Below, piece after piece: positions 22,256 through 34,406 of a stretch of 64,000 nucleotides of DNA. The stretch is from Volvox africanus (lineage: Eukaryota > Chlorophyta > Chlorophyceae > Chlamydomonadales > Volvocaceae), in contig BSDZ01000078.1 of the NCBI GenBank assembly GCA_030268105.1, positions 124,001 to 188,000 on the forward strand, written 5' to 3'. A model generated the notes under the pieces. The model had not been told where the DNA came from. It did no database searches and saw nothing but the letters and a program-made list of their open reading frames with translations. A program made the translations under genes and the position numbers. How positions within the stretch are numbered: position 1 is the stretch's first letter; every line of letters begins with the position of its first letter.

Positions 22256-25200
22256 TTTCAGCAGCCCGACCAAGCGCTGGTTGCTTCCAGGCAGGAAGAT
22301 CTTCCCTGCGCGAATGTCGTGGTACACTTGTCCGTTCTTAGGGAGCTCGCTGCCGCGCAGCAGCTCATACGCCGAGGCGCCCAGCGCAAAGATATCCAGC
22401 CGGTCCGCCAGGCCGCTATTCAGAAAGTCCCGGCTCTTAAGAGCCTCCGGTGCCAAGTACCTAGTATCGCAGATCAGATAAGGCAGCATCCATGGCGTTT
22501 GATTACCTCATTCTAAGGGAACGCTATAGTATTCCCGTGGTACCACTGCCGCTGTACTCACTTGCCCGTATCGGACCCAAGCCACGACACCCCGCATTCC
22601 AGGGATACCGCATGCGGTGCTTACAGTTCTGGTTAACGCATCGCTATTCGGTCTTCTAATACGCACACACGATTCCGTCTCGTAATATCCTTAGGTTTGC
22701 TCAGCCTTCATTTTTAGCATTTGTTCCATGGCGCGAGCGATTACCGGGGCCGTGCGTAGAATGGTCATCAACACTTGACCCAAGATGTGCCTTATCCAGG
22801 AAACAGGAATGAAATCAGTGATAATCCAGGATTAGCCTCCCCAGGGGAGAGGGGCTGGGCGCTTATTCCTCTGGCACAGTGCGCACCGTTACCCTTCAGC
22901 GGGGGAGCCCGCCCTGTTGCAGGATTTGAAACAAGAGCGAATCATCATCCTTACTTTGAGTCACCCTCGGAGGTGCCCGCCCGCTGCCCGCCCTGCACGA
23001 TGGCCAGCCCGAAATCGCCCAGCTTGTAGACGTTGCCGGTGCAAATGCCGCTACTACTGCAGGCCGCCGCGCCGCTGTTGTTGTTTGTCTGAGAGGACTC
23101 CAACGCTATGTAGATGTTATCAGGTTTAATATCCAAATGCACCATGCCCAGATCGTGGATGCGCTTCAGTGCGGAAGCAATCTGGGATAAGGGATAAGCC
23201 GGAAATTCCGCGAGCAGTCATAATCATCAGTTGGGCTCTTCAAGTCAGCGATAAAGAGCAGGTTAGCGAAAGAGTGAACGAATCGACGTCAGCTTTGGCA
23301 ACCTCAACCATGGTGAAAAATACAGGAATGTTGCGCTGGACACATGTGCGTTCATGGCAGCCGCATTTAGTTGTCGACTTCCAACCATCAGACTGGGCCC
23401 CTACCTGCCGCAGCATGTCCAGCACTTCCTGTTCTTTCAGCTGCACGCGCCGCTTGAACACGCCACCCAGGCTGTCCCCGCACAACTCAAGTTTGAGATA
23501 TGCCTGTTCCGCATCCCCGCGCACGTCCGGTTCGAACCAAGCATCGTACAGCCCCACAATGTGCGGGTGATGCTGCACCGCAGCAAGTGCTTGCATCTCC
23601 TGCGATGTAGACCACAACAGAGAAATAGAAGGGAGATGAATCTTATGGCATACTCCCGCGGCACCGTTGCTTTCTTACACCCACCCACCCACCCCGCTGT
23701 ACACATTGACCCTCTGCGCTTTGACGCGTACTTACATTTAGCCACATGTTCCGCGCCTGCAGTGTCGTGATCGGGCTGCGGTTTGTCTTGATTGCAAAAG
23801 GGACGCCGGTCAGTCGGTGCACGGCCCGGTAGACCTTGCTGAAGTTGCCATGACCCAGCTCAGCCTCTTGGTGGTAGTCCCACCTGTTAGGGCGGGTGGG
23901 GCAAGAGGGGGACGGATAAGCTGCTTGGCATGTGATATTGCCCTCGTTACCGAGCGGATCGGACGTTTGCAACATTTCCAGATAGATGCAGTGACGTTTC
24001 TGCCCCCCCCCTTTTTCTGAACACGCACGCGCACACAACGTCATTCCATGTCGGGATGAAGTTGCGCACATGGAGTACCACAGCCAGGTTGACGGTCGCT
24101 GCACACGATCTTCCTTCGAAAGGATGCTCATGCTGTTTCGAAGGAGCGGGGACAGCGCCATAAGTTGAAGGGAAGACAGACTCTACGACTAGGACTTACA
24201 GGAAACGGCTGTAATTTCCACGGTTCAGGCATGACTGTGAGGCCTGGAAGACATGGCTGTCGTCATCTGCCCGTACGAGGTACGGGTTCCGCGGCATGGG
24301 GGGCTGGATCTCCCGCAGCTTAGGTATCGGAGGACGCCCTGCATGTCGAAAGGGACGATGCCGTGTGCATCTTCACCTAAACCGACTTCCTATCGGGCGA
24401 GTGCCGCCGGAAAGATCCCCTAACGTACGCAAGAGCTAGGATCCACCGCACCCACAATTCAGTGAAGAGGCGCAACCAGTCGAATGCGGAGTCGCGAGTG
24501 CCAGTTAAGGCAGCCGCATACTTACCGGAGAGGGCCTTGCTGCATGTGCTCGGCTCGCCCGCCGAGCGGCTTTGGCTGAGGCTCTGGCTGCTGCACTCCT
24601 CGTCTCCACCTGTGTTCCGCGGAATGGGTATTGGGGTTAAGGGCGAAATTGCTGGGCGTCATGAAAATAGAGAGCAAAGCGCACTTGGGGCCTGACGAAG
24701 AGATCAGGTTCCCGAGATTGTATATCCGGTTACAGTCAAGAGGTTACAGGACGCATACCTGAGGGGAGGACCTTCAACGGGCGCGGCCGCTTCTGTGCTC
24801 GCGGCGAGGGCATGGGTGACCTGCTGACCTCATCATCAAGCTGCATGGAGGACGGCTCATAGTCCATTCGAAACATCTGATCTTGTGGTGTGAGGTAATC
24901 AGGTGTGCTGCAATTCAGGGTAAGCAGAGACAGAGGGTAACATGCGTGCTTCACGGGAGAGCGTCAGGCACGCTGCCACCTCTCAAAACCCAGCTGCGGC
25001 GAGTGTGCACGGTGCACACCACTTACTACTGCATCTCCTGGCTGGGCTGACTGCTAAGATCAAGTGCTCGCGGCCTAATAGAACGCATGTGCGGACGTGG
25101 CTCTTGGGAAAGCGTTTGCGCCGCATCCTGTATATTCATGTGCCGCATCGACAACTGCAAGGAGTTCGTGCTCTCTGAGCATTGCTGCGCCAGCTTCTGC

Positions 25201-25256
25201 TTGTTGTAATAGTTAAAAAGGTTTGCGCTGGAAGGCTTCATGGACGCTGAGGCCAT
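22256..25256 (-). CDS. WEE1: WEE1-like protein kinase (CDK-inhibitory), C-terminal end not found
   Basis: Exons 25256-25027, 24907-24759, 24609-24526, 24338-24200, 23883-23736, 23599-23405, 23181-22955 and 22460-22256 join in phase for about 459 codons. WEE1 phosphorylates the Tyr in the CDK1/CDKA P-loop to hold cells before mitosis. The N-terminal part is Ser/Pro-rich with TPDYLTPQD and SPMPSPR. The kinase domain follows: P-loop GHGNFSKV, Lys in FAIK, ELCGDSL, catalytic HLDIKPDN, GDFGLAI, then the WEE1-type EGD signature in EGDSKYLAPEAL, LDIFALGASAYELL and FLPGSNQRLVGLLK. The arrangement (EGD motif, IKPDN, no CDK-like T-loop) is WEE1 rather than CDK. Start chosen at the first ATG of the first supported exon; an upstream exon is possible. 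The helices after VGLLK that carry the usual D-P-x-x-R-P motif were not found. Confidence 0.88.
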
Positions 25257-26848
25257 GTCTCCCCCAAAAGTAAGCTTCAGATCCTTGCCTGTCTAGTTTG
25301 GCAATGTTGTCCAAATGTAAACTGACATGTAGCAAAACCTAAGTTTCGGGACACGTTCCGCAATCCCAGATGACAGGTGTGAACCCTTTTGTGCAGGCAG
25401 AAGGAGAGTCCGAGCGCGCGAGCATAAAGCTGAGCAGATGTGTGAGGTTTAAGGTATAAGGAGTTATGCCTATGGATATATAATTTAGCGCATACAGACT
25501 TTGTCGCGTGCAAACTGGCTTGCATGTGTGACTATGCCCAGTGGAGTTCTACAAATAGAATCCAAATCCGGATCCATCGCTCCAAGCAGGTTCCCCGTTC
25601 CAGCGCAACAACAAAACAATGCATCTGGACCATTTCTCTAGACTGAGAATAATCCAAGCTTTTTAGCTTAGCGTGTTATCCTATATGTACGGTCAGCCTG
25701 TAGGACTCCAGACGACTCCGATAAATGCGTGGCCAAGACTAACCTGGTGGCCGCACCTACCTTCAGTATATAAGAAACAGAGTTTTAAAGAAGTTATGCT
25801 CCTGTGGCCCGCTTGGGTTGTGTCCGACTTGACCAGGCCGGGAGATTCTGTAGTATTGCCATGCTTGCCCTTTGAATCATATAGGGATTAGATGATAACT
25901 TCTATGAATTTGTCTTTACGACGTGGTTCCCATTCTGCTGAAAATGTGAATTCGTGATCCCTGAACCTGGCTCGTGTGGGCCTTACGAGCACGAAGCTTG
26001 TCCATCACAACCACGATAACTTAACATCAGTACACTCTACTTTATAAGCCACGAGACAGAAATAGGGCTTTCCTCGCAAACATGCTAATGTTGACGCAGG
26101 AGTCGCCGCGGTATTCCTTTCCCATCGACAGCTGGCTATGAAAAAGCTGGGGGGTATATTGACACAGTCTCTCTTACAGCATAGAGTCTTGGAGATCTCA
26201 ACCATGTCAAGTAAATCCCCAATCGTGGAACCTGATCCCGGTCAAGAAACGTGCTATGCTGCGTTATGTCACCTTTGGTCAACACTTTCAACTTTCTTGC
26301 TTTTGGGAAGTCGCTCTCAGTCGACCAGTCTGTATACTAAAGTATGATTGTGAAGCCGGTTTGGAATTCCATGTTTCGGCTTTGCAACTACACGCGCATC
26401 CCAGTTCCATTCGTGGTGCAGTTACTGTGCTTTAAGTAACAAGTGCTTTCCCGGCTTTTGGTAAGCGCTGAGCTATCTAAATTATGTAAATGCGACCACA
26501 AGGTTTATGATGCCCCTTAGTCCTACTTCCGAGTTGCGTCAGGACTTCACGCGATTTCGGAGCTAAGGCTAAGATTGGGGACTTCGACTTGCATCCAACA
26601 TTTACTCTTTAGTTCATCATACAAATTGTCTTAATTATCGGTAGTCTGCAGGCTAGATGGGGATGTGACGTTGGATACCAAACCTCTCATAACATACTGT
26701 CAGACACCAACGTTAGACGGATACCTGTCCCCCGAAGAGTCGTCCCCATCCAAAGCACATTATCTAAAATTTATTATGTACTATTGTTCTACATGCCAAC
26801 TAAAGCTTTTCTTGTGGCAAGGAACTTGGTTGCGTTTTTCCCGGTACA
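25257..26848. other. Divergent intergenic region between WEE1 and the bestrophin gene
   Basis: 1.6 kb separating two genes transcribed away from each other, so it probably holds both promoters. Small plus-strand ORFs at 25673, 26138 and 26665 lack splice partners or motifs. Composition is more AT-rich than the flanking exons, and GTACGG words are nearly absent. Confidence 0.45.
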
Positions 26849-29800
26849 ATGGCCCTAAAGCCAGGGCCGTCGGTCCCCATTGATCCAGAGACTTGTCGCG
26901 ATGGACGTGACCTTGAAAATGGAAGGGACCTGGAGGTGCAGCCGTTGGTGCAGCATTTTTCGTACGATCCTAATTCTCGCTGGCACCGATTAAAACAGGC
27001 CATTATCGAGCCCCCAAAGTCCACCGTGAGCATATATGCGGACATACCGTTCAATCATGCGGAATGGAAGCGCCATCGAAATGCGGCGTGGCGTCACCGA
27101 CCCCAGCCTATCCTGTTGTAAGTATGGTCACATGACCTGGACATCCTTCCCACTGGGCGGCGAGCAGACATACTATCGTCCCCGAGACTCGGAACGCTGC
27201 GCACTCATCCCTTCACAATGATAGAAAAGCCCCTTCCATGCCCTATCTGCCTTCACTAAAAATGCATGCCAAATGCTCATATCTCTATGGCAAGGAGCCT
27301 TGCTCAGTGCCATATACACCAATAGATGCATTCCACCCCTCAAAAACCTCTTCCCCTCTCTCCCCAGTATGCGGGTGGCTGGAGGCTTCTGGTGGCAACT
27401 CACCTACACATTCATAGTCTCGCTTTGCGTAGGCATCTATCACCATCGCGTCAAGGTAAGGTGACCCAAATGCGACGCCGACCCAGATCAGATAAAATCC
27501 TCAACGACATGTAATTTGTCGCGTTCATCTACGTAGAAATGGATTCCCTTTTGCTGCTCCTGGTCTCCTTACCGTCTTACCGCCTTTCCCAGGACGTTAC
27601 CGCGGCATCGTCCAAGTTGTCCGTTCCCTTCAACCTGACCACATTTGCGTTGTCGCTCCTGCTGGTTTTCCGTACCAACTCCAGCTACAGCCGGTGGTGG
27701 GAGGCTCGCACAGTGTGGGGCGCCGTCGTCAATCTCTCTCGGAACTTCGCACGCCAGGTGCGTGGGGTGTCTCTGCTGCTGGCTTCCCATATGCATGATG
27801 TGGCCTGGGGCTTTGCTCGCTTCTCGCTGTTGGCTATGAGTATGGTAAACCCACTCTGGGCGTACGAAAGCTTTAAACTGATTTTACGTAGGCGCATTCT
27901 GTCGTACGTGTATCTTGTGCCTTTTCCCGTCCGTGTCGGTTGCCAGCTGATGCTGGTTATGAACCTCTCATTCCATTCATACTGCTATTTTCTCCCTCCC
28001 TGTCTCCCTTTTAAAATAACCCCTATTCCTCCCTCAACCCATCCTTCCCTCGTTCCTTCACCCCAATCCTTTACCTCAAACCGTTCCTCACCCTTTCCCT
28101 CAACCCATCCGATCCAGAGCATGTTGTGGCTCCCGCCCAAGCTAGCCCGTGTGGCTGTCCGCTGGATGATGGCGGCCCCCTACCTCCTCAAATGCCACCT
28201 CAGGTTCAACGCCTCAGTGCGGGAGAATGTGTCCCACATACTCATGCCAAAGGTACCGGTCCCATGCCCGTACCACCAAGAACACGATTGCCTACAGCTG
28301 TAGAGATAATACATGTTGTCGTACATGCCCTGTACTTTCGGATGTCCGTTCATCACCCCATGAGCATCGTAAGTCACATTAGCCACGTTTCGCTTTGACA
28401 CCTAAGTCACTGACGGTTTGCTTTCCGTGTTTATCATCTCCTGTCCCCAATCCCCTTTATCTGCCTGTTCCCATAAAGTGCACGTCTATGGAAAGATACG
28501 TTCGTAAGTCGTCTAGCATTACCAGGAGAGCCTAAATCCGATAGGTACCTCATCACTCATACCCCGTGTTTGTATGTGTATGTGCATACGTGTGTGTGCG
28601 TGTGGATGTGTGTATGTGCATATGTATCTGATTGCGCGTGTATGTATGTGTCTGTACGTATGGGTGCCCCCCGCTATCAGGAGCTGGACTGGGTTCTCGG
28701 TTGGACTCACCGACCCAACGCCGCCGCGCACGTGCTGGCCACCGCCGTCACGGAGGGGCGACTGGACACCAACCGGGAGAAGCTGCTGATGGAACTGGTG
28801 GACACGTTCATCGACTGCGTGGGGAAGTGTGAGCGGATCTTCAAGACGCCCATTCCAGCAGCGTACACGAGGTGTGAGGAGAAGGAAATGATGACGGGCG
28901 CATAGTACGCGGGTGGGAGGGTAACACTGTGTGATGGGCCGGTGCCATGATGGGTAATTGAGGTTATGTGCTCTGGTTGTACTGGTTAGCTGACGAGCAC
29001 ACCTGGCCCCCTTTCCTCCCCCCAATCACACCTCCCACCTCCCTCCCTTGGTTCCTTGCTCGAACCCCCCCCCTTTTTACACACAAACACGCGAATACAC
29101 AGGTACTGCTCTCTCTGAGACCCCATCTGGCTGTGTTTTTATGTCCCGATTATCGCATTGCTGCACACCTGCGAGGTCTCACCTCCTCTTCCTGCTCCTG
29201 CTCCTGCTCCTGCTCCACAGGCACACCTCCCGATATTTGATGATCTACCTCACTGCCTGCCCCCTGGTGCTTTGGCCGAGTCTAGGGTGAGCAGAGACAG
29301 ACGGGGTGATGGACGGACAGACAGGCTGGTGCCTATGTGCATGCGTATGTGTGCATGTGTTTGTGTTTGTGAAGGGGAAGAAGATTGGGCAACAGGGAGG
29401 CGGACATAGAAGGAAGGAACAACAGAACGTGATCAGCCTGCACCGCCACGACGTCCGCTATGTTTGATGGGTATTCTCTGGCATTAAACCTCCGTACAAT
29501 AAACCTCCGTACAAGTCCCTTCACTGCATTCTGCACTTCCGCGTCCCTACTCGTCTTTCATCGAGTCATTTCCCACTCCCTTCACCGCTGCCCAGCTATA
29601 TGGCTGATTACATTCCAGGACCCTTTTACAATGAAGTGACCCTCTCCATTTTCGCCTATCCACATTCCCGCTGCAGCTGGTGGACGCTCATCGCCGCCGT
29701 ACTCATCGCCTTCTTGCTGCTGGGCACTGAAAACATCGGAGTGCAGGTAAAACAAGAGGGGTATCGCTCCAGGGGGCCTCGCCGCGCATTACCGAGATGG

Positions 29801-31639
29801 TACTGATAATCCTTAGGGTTTTCCCCTTCATAATTTCCCCTTCACCCCCTCACCCTACCTGAGGTCTGACTCACCAGTCACCACACACAAGCCTGAGGTC
29901 GTGAGGTTCATGCGATCTCCCTGAAGCGACATCCGGGGGAGTGCTAAGCCCGCATGCTGTGATTCCATTATAGAAATACACATTCCTCTCGTTTATTCAC
30001 CGTCTCCCACTTCCCTCATTCGCCCCTCCCTCTGTCCGATCATGCCAAACATGAAACATGCGCAGATCGAGGAGCCGTTCCGAGTGCTCCCCCTGGATGA
30101 TATGTGCAGGTGCCTGGGAAGAGGGGGAGAGTGGAGGGGTTTGTTTGTGTGTGGGAAGGGGCGGAAGGGGAAGGGCAAGAGGGGGAAAAGGGAAGAGGAT
30201 GTCGTTAGGACATAGAGCGCTAAGGGGTTTGTAACCTCTAATTACCTCTGAGTACCTCTGAGTACCTCTGATACCAAATTGCACAACTGTATCAACTTAC
30301 AATATCCACAAGTACCCACCAATCTTCTTCCGACATCCCCTTCTTGGCTTGCAAGCTTGCGTGCATTTCCATATTCACATGCTCTTTCATTGAACAGGAG
30401 GTTGAGCCCATCACCCCACTCCACCCGCTTCCGTCGGTTGCTGCTATGCCCTCTTTGCTCAGGGGTATTGAGGCCACTCTTCGGGAGATGGAACGTCAAC
30501 ACAGCCGACTAGGGCAGCAGTTCAACTCGTGGGCAGGGGACCCGGCGGCTTTGTCCCGCACCTCATCTGAGTCCTCCCTGGACTCCTTCATTGACGGCCC
30601 CGCCGACGGGCCCTCCGAACCCGCCGCCCTGGACCGATTCCACAACATCCCCCCACCAGCGCGCCTCGCTGCCGCCGCGCAGGCGCTGCTGCTCCGCAGG
30701 CCGTCCTTGCAGAGTGGCGCCGGCACGGTGACGGGATCGCCATCGGCTGCCGCCGCCGCGGCCGCCGTCACCAGCGGCAGTGTCGACATCAGCGGGCGCT
30801 TCACAACCGCCAACTCCGGCGAGCTCCTAGCAATGCAGCATCAGCAACATTATCTGTTCCCGTCCGGAACGCCGCCTCCGCATGGTCTCGGAGCCGGCGG
30901 TGGAGCTGGTAGCAACCTTATCAGCGGCCTGCTGCATCACGTCATGCATTCGCTAGGTGGCAGTGGCGGTGGCAGCGCCAGCAGCGGCGGCGCTGGCGCT
31001 GGCGCCGCCGCCCCTTCCCCCAACATTTTGCGCAATCGCAGCGGCAGCGCTCCTGCGGCGGCAGCAGTGAGCTTCTCGGATAGCGCAGAATTAAATCCGG
31101 AGTACATAGGGAGCGGCGACGGCGCAGCAAATCACTCTCACAATCACATGCGTTTCCCGCACCACGTCCACCACCGACACCGCAACCTTCCGCAGCACCC
31201 CGCTGATGTGCCCAGTACTGCATTAGCGGTGGGAACCGTGGTTTGCACGGGCCCTGTGGTCCTGTCGCCATCTGGGTCAAGCCGCTTTGCCCGTGTTTCC
31301 TTCGAGCGAGCTGCGCCGCGTCTGAGCGTTGACGAGGGCAGAGTGGCAACGGCGACCACGCCGTTCGCTAGATGCAGCCAGCAGCGGCAGGGGGAGCTAG
31401 GGCAAAGACATGAATGCAGGGAGCCACCGCCGGCACCTTCGCCGTCGGCGCTGCGCCAAGAACAGCAGCAGCCAGAGCAGATGAATGAAGGTGGTGTACA
31501 GGATGGCGCCGTGCACGGCCGTACCAGTGGTGGCAGCGGCGGCGAGAACGGCAAGTCGGGTGACGGTGATGGCATTGTCAACGGCAGCGGCTCGGCGGCT
31601 GTCGCTCAAGGAGATGTGGTTTCGGAGCGGGAGCGTTAA
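26849..31639 (+). CDS. Bestrophin-like anion/bicarbonate channel
   Basis: Exons 26849-27117, 27368-27455, 27593-27757, 28118-28252, 28681-28871, 29221-29286, 29677-29746 and 30066-30109 close in phase; the long last exon (about 30398-31639) is open to its stop. Bestrophins form pentameric chloride/bicarbonate channels, and algal thylakoid members (BST1-3) feed bicarbonate to the lumen. Signatures: SRWWEARTVWGAVVNLSRNF, LKCHLRF, LGWTHRPN, CERIFKTPIPAAYTRHTSRY, LLLGTENIGVQ and IEEPFRVLPLDDMC, with hydrophobic segments around WWQLTYTFIVSL, FALSLLLVF, YLTACPLVLW and WWTLIAAVLIAFLLL. The tail of about 410 residues is Ser/Gly/Ala-rich, with a coiled stretch LLRGIEATLREMERQ at its start. The E8-E9 junction is one base out of phase in my model, so a small exon is missing or a splice site is misassigned. 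A TGTAA lies about 590 nt after the stop. Confidence 0.9.
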
Positions 31640-33395
31640 CAAGTGGTGGTGCGGCAATACTTAAAATGAATGAAGAAAATAGAGATCTGGCGGCCTCCCA
31701 AATTGGATGGACTCGTGAAGGGATGGAATGGATTTGCGTTCAATCTTATGCAATATAATACAACATATTTAGTACAACTTAGGCGGCATCTCCTCACTTC
31801 TCCCACTCCCCTCGTTTAGGGGGGGAGGACGCGAACCTTCCTTTGCGCTTCCCTTATTTGAGTGCTGTGTGTGTTGTTGAGTGTACGGAATGTACGGCAT
31901 GACGATAGGGAGGAGGGCTTCTGTCTCCTCTGTTTCCTGCTGATCCACTGCTTTAAGAAAAAATGATGACAACCGTGTAGAGTCTTCTTGTTCAGATTTA
32001 TTTTTAAGAATTGATAACCGTCAAGATGAAAGAGTAGCACGTCTACGACGTGCCTTAAAGGCGGGGATCAGTAAGTAGGGGCTTGAAGGTAAGGTGGTCG
32101 CGCGCAGGCGCCTGTGCTCTGCTTTAGGGGGAGGTGCTGAGGGGGTTGGGGTGGGGTATGGGCGTATGGCTGAATTAAGAGCGAGGTGTTGCTGTTGCGG
32201 TGGAGAAGGCCGTCAGTATCGATATCGGTATTGTAATAAGACATCAGAATGTGTTCGTACATATGTGTTTACATGTACGTAAATATACAATTTACATGTA
32301 ATATGTAAAAAAACATTCCTCCAACTGTTCACATATTTATATTTGTGAGCAGATGTGAGGGATTATTTCTGACTTTAAAACTTGCGATCAAACACATGGT
32401 CAAGTAATTGGTTAATCAGCCGATCAGCTAAGTTGTTACAGCGGGCAACGGAGTCCCTTTAAGCTGCGTAGTTAGAGCCAAGAGCCACCAGGCGCATAAA
32501 ATCATTTTGCACCGATGTCTGAATCTCCACGTATCGATTTGCAGCTCGGCGATGGGGGGTGTCTGTGTGTTTGTGTGCCTCTGTCTATGTGCGCATATGT
32601 TCGTCTATCTGTCCGTATCTGTCGGTCTGTCTTATCAGGAACTGGTAAGGGGAAAGCGACACTACTGTAGCTTATGTCCGGACGGAAACCTGGGGAGGAG
32701 TGGTGGAATCCAGGGAAAGATCCAAATCCACCTTCTGGTGCAGATTTCCTGCTTGTCCGTACATGTCTGCAAACATATGCACACACAGTCTCCCGGGGAG
32801 GCATCATGAATGCAGCGACCGACATGGGCCGCAAAGGGTGACAAAGGGCGACAAACTTTTTTTAATGCAACTATACGACTAGCGTTGACCGCAACATTGA
32901 ACCTTGGAGCCAACCAACGGCACAAATGAAGTGAGCTCGGTAAAGTGAAGGCGCGGATTACGTAGTACATATCCACCGCTGTTTCTCCCCCCTCCCCTCT
33001 CTCCCCTCTCCCCTCCCCCCTGTCCCCTTCCCTCCCCTCCTCCGCCCATCCCCTGGAGGGGGAACTGAGCTGTTGGCCCCCGACTCGAACGCCACGAAGT
33101 CATGAAGGCATATCGGTGCCTAGACCACAAGCCTTACCCCAGCCCCCAAAACACACACATACACGATCCCCCCGGCCGACAACCCAACCCCCAACTCCAC
33201 AACCCAAAACTAACCCCACAGTGAAATTCACCCAACAACCTCATATGGCGACCTAGCCATACGTTGTGGTTCCAATGGAGGTTAGTTCGTACCCATGCTG
33301 TACTCGGAACGTCAGGTTGAGGCTGGAATGGAATGCGATTCGTTTTTTTCCATCGTCCCGGTTTCAGCCACACTAGGCATGTGGCAATGACCCAA
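31640..33395. other. Mostly non-coding; bestrophin 3' UTR then low-complexity DNA
   Basis: TGTAA at about 32232 is the best poly(A) candidate for the bestrophin transcript. Further on there are GT-rich and pyrimidine-rich simple stretches (32560-32640, 32990-33050). Two minus-strand fragments (about 33108-33042 encoding ICLHDFVAFESGANS, and about 32985-32880 encoding VLRNPRLHFTELTSFVPL with a TAG stop) look protein-like and may be the last exons of the minus-strand gene at 33.4-34.4 kb, but I could not close their phases. Confidence 0.35.
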
Positions 33396-33396
33396 T

Positions 33397-34406
33397 GACC
33401 CACGGGTCACCGCGTGCAGGACACGCTGCACCGCATCGCCGACAATAGTTGCGGCCCCACTGGAAATGGCGGACCCCGCGGCGGCGCCACCAGACCCGCT
33501 GCTATTGCCACCTGCGGCGCGAGGTGCGCCACTGAAACGCCGCATCGGACTGTTGGCAGAAGCGCCGACGACATTGTCATTGGCGTCGAGTGGCGGCGCA
33601 GTGGGGAAATGAAATACCTGCTTGCCGTTGATTCTAAGATTTCTCCCATATGCCTCCCCACCCCAACCCCCACAATTGCTTGTGAAGTAAATTGTAAACA
33701 GCAGCTGCAGTACCCCCGACATCACCACACCCAAGGATCAGTTAATACACTTGGACGCAAACCTTGAGAGTGGCAGACCATCTCTGAGACACGCCACCAG
33801 TAGACCTCTGGCCGCCACCGCCGCCGCAGCCGCCACCGTCAACGTTGCCGCCACCACCGCCGCCGCACAAGGTATGCAGAAGAGCCACTCTCATCTCACT
33901 ACGTCCTGTGGTCCTGCACCTGCACCACCTGCACCTGCACCTCCTGCACCACCTGCACCACCTGCACCACCAGGTATTTCATTAATAATAACATAACTTT
34001 GCAATTTGGGATTTGATGAGAAGGAGATAGAGAGGCATGTACGATTGTGGTCCCTCCTCCCACGCCTCCTCCCACCCCTCCTTCCACCCGACGTCCTGGC
34101 GGGGACCTCTCTTAATCTCAAGAGGGCGGGGTCGCGTCGACCGCGAGGCGGGACGAGGCTCCGGAGGTGGAGCGGGATGAAGGACGTTGTCCGTTTGGCT
34201 CAAGGTGTGAGAGGGCCGAAGCTGTCCCGGGTCAGAGCGTTGCTGCCGCGTTGCACCGCTGTTCCTGGTCCCCTGGCTCTTCTTGTTAGAAGTTGCGCCG
34301 CTGCTGGTCTTGGCCACCGCTGTGGCGGTCGTCATGGTTCCCCGGTCTTCAGGAACGGGGAAGGTCTTGAGCGCGAGGATGCGCAAGGTGGCGTCGTCTG
34401 TCGCCT
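33397..34406 (-). CDS. Unknown low-complexity protein, at least three exons (partial model)
   Basis: Exons 34406-34107, 33887-33763 and 33617 to about 33397 join in phase. The first encodes EATDDATLRILALKTFPVPE and then a Ser/Thr/Arg/Pro-rich stretch. The second encodes a poly-Gly segment ending QRWSATLK. The third encodes VFHFPTAPPLDANDNVVG, SPMRRFSGAPRAAGG and a Gly/Ser/Ala-rich tail. The start codon and 3' end are unresolved; downstream minus-strand fragments near 33.1 and 32.9 kb may belong to it. No family recognised. Confidence 0.42.
33905..33972. repeat. Short tandem repeat, CACCTG-CACCA units
   Basis: Imperfect 9-12 bp units of the form cctgcaccacctgcacc, about six copies, in the intron of the minus-strand gene at 33.4-34.4 kb. 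It would read Ala-Pro-Pro on the plus strand, but there is no plus-strand gene here. Confidence 0.7.

Noticed and set aside
28570..28680. GT-rich plus-strand coding potential just before the bestrophin exon at 28681
   Set aside because: Simple-repeat intron sequence ending in a normal TATCAG acceptor.
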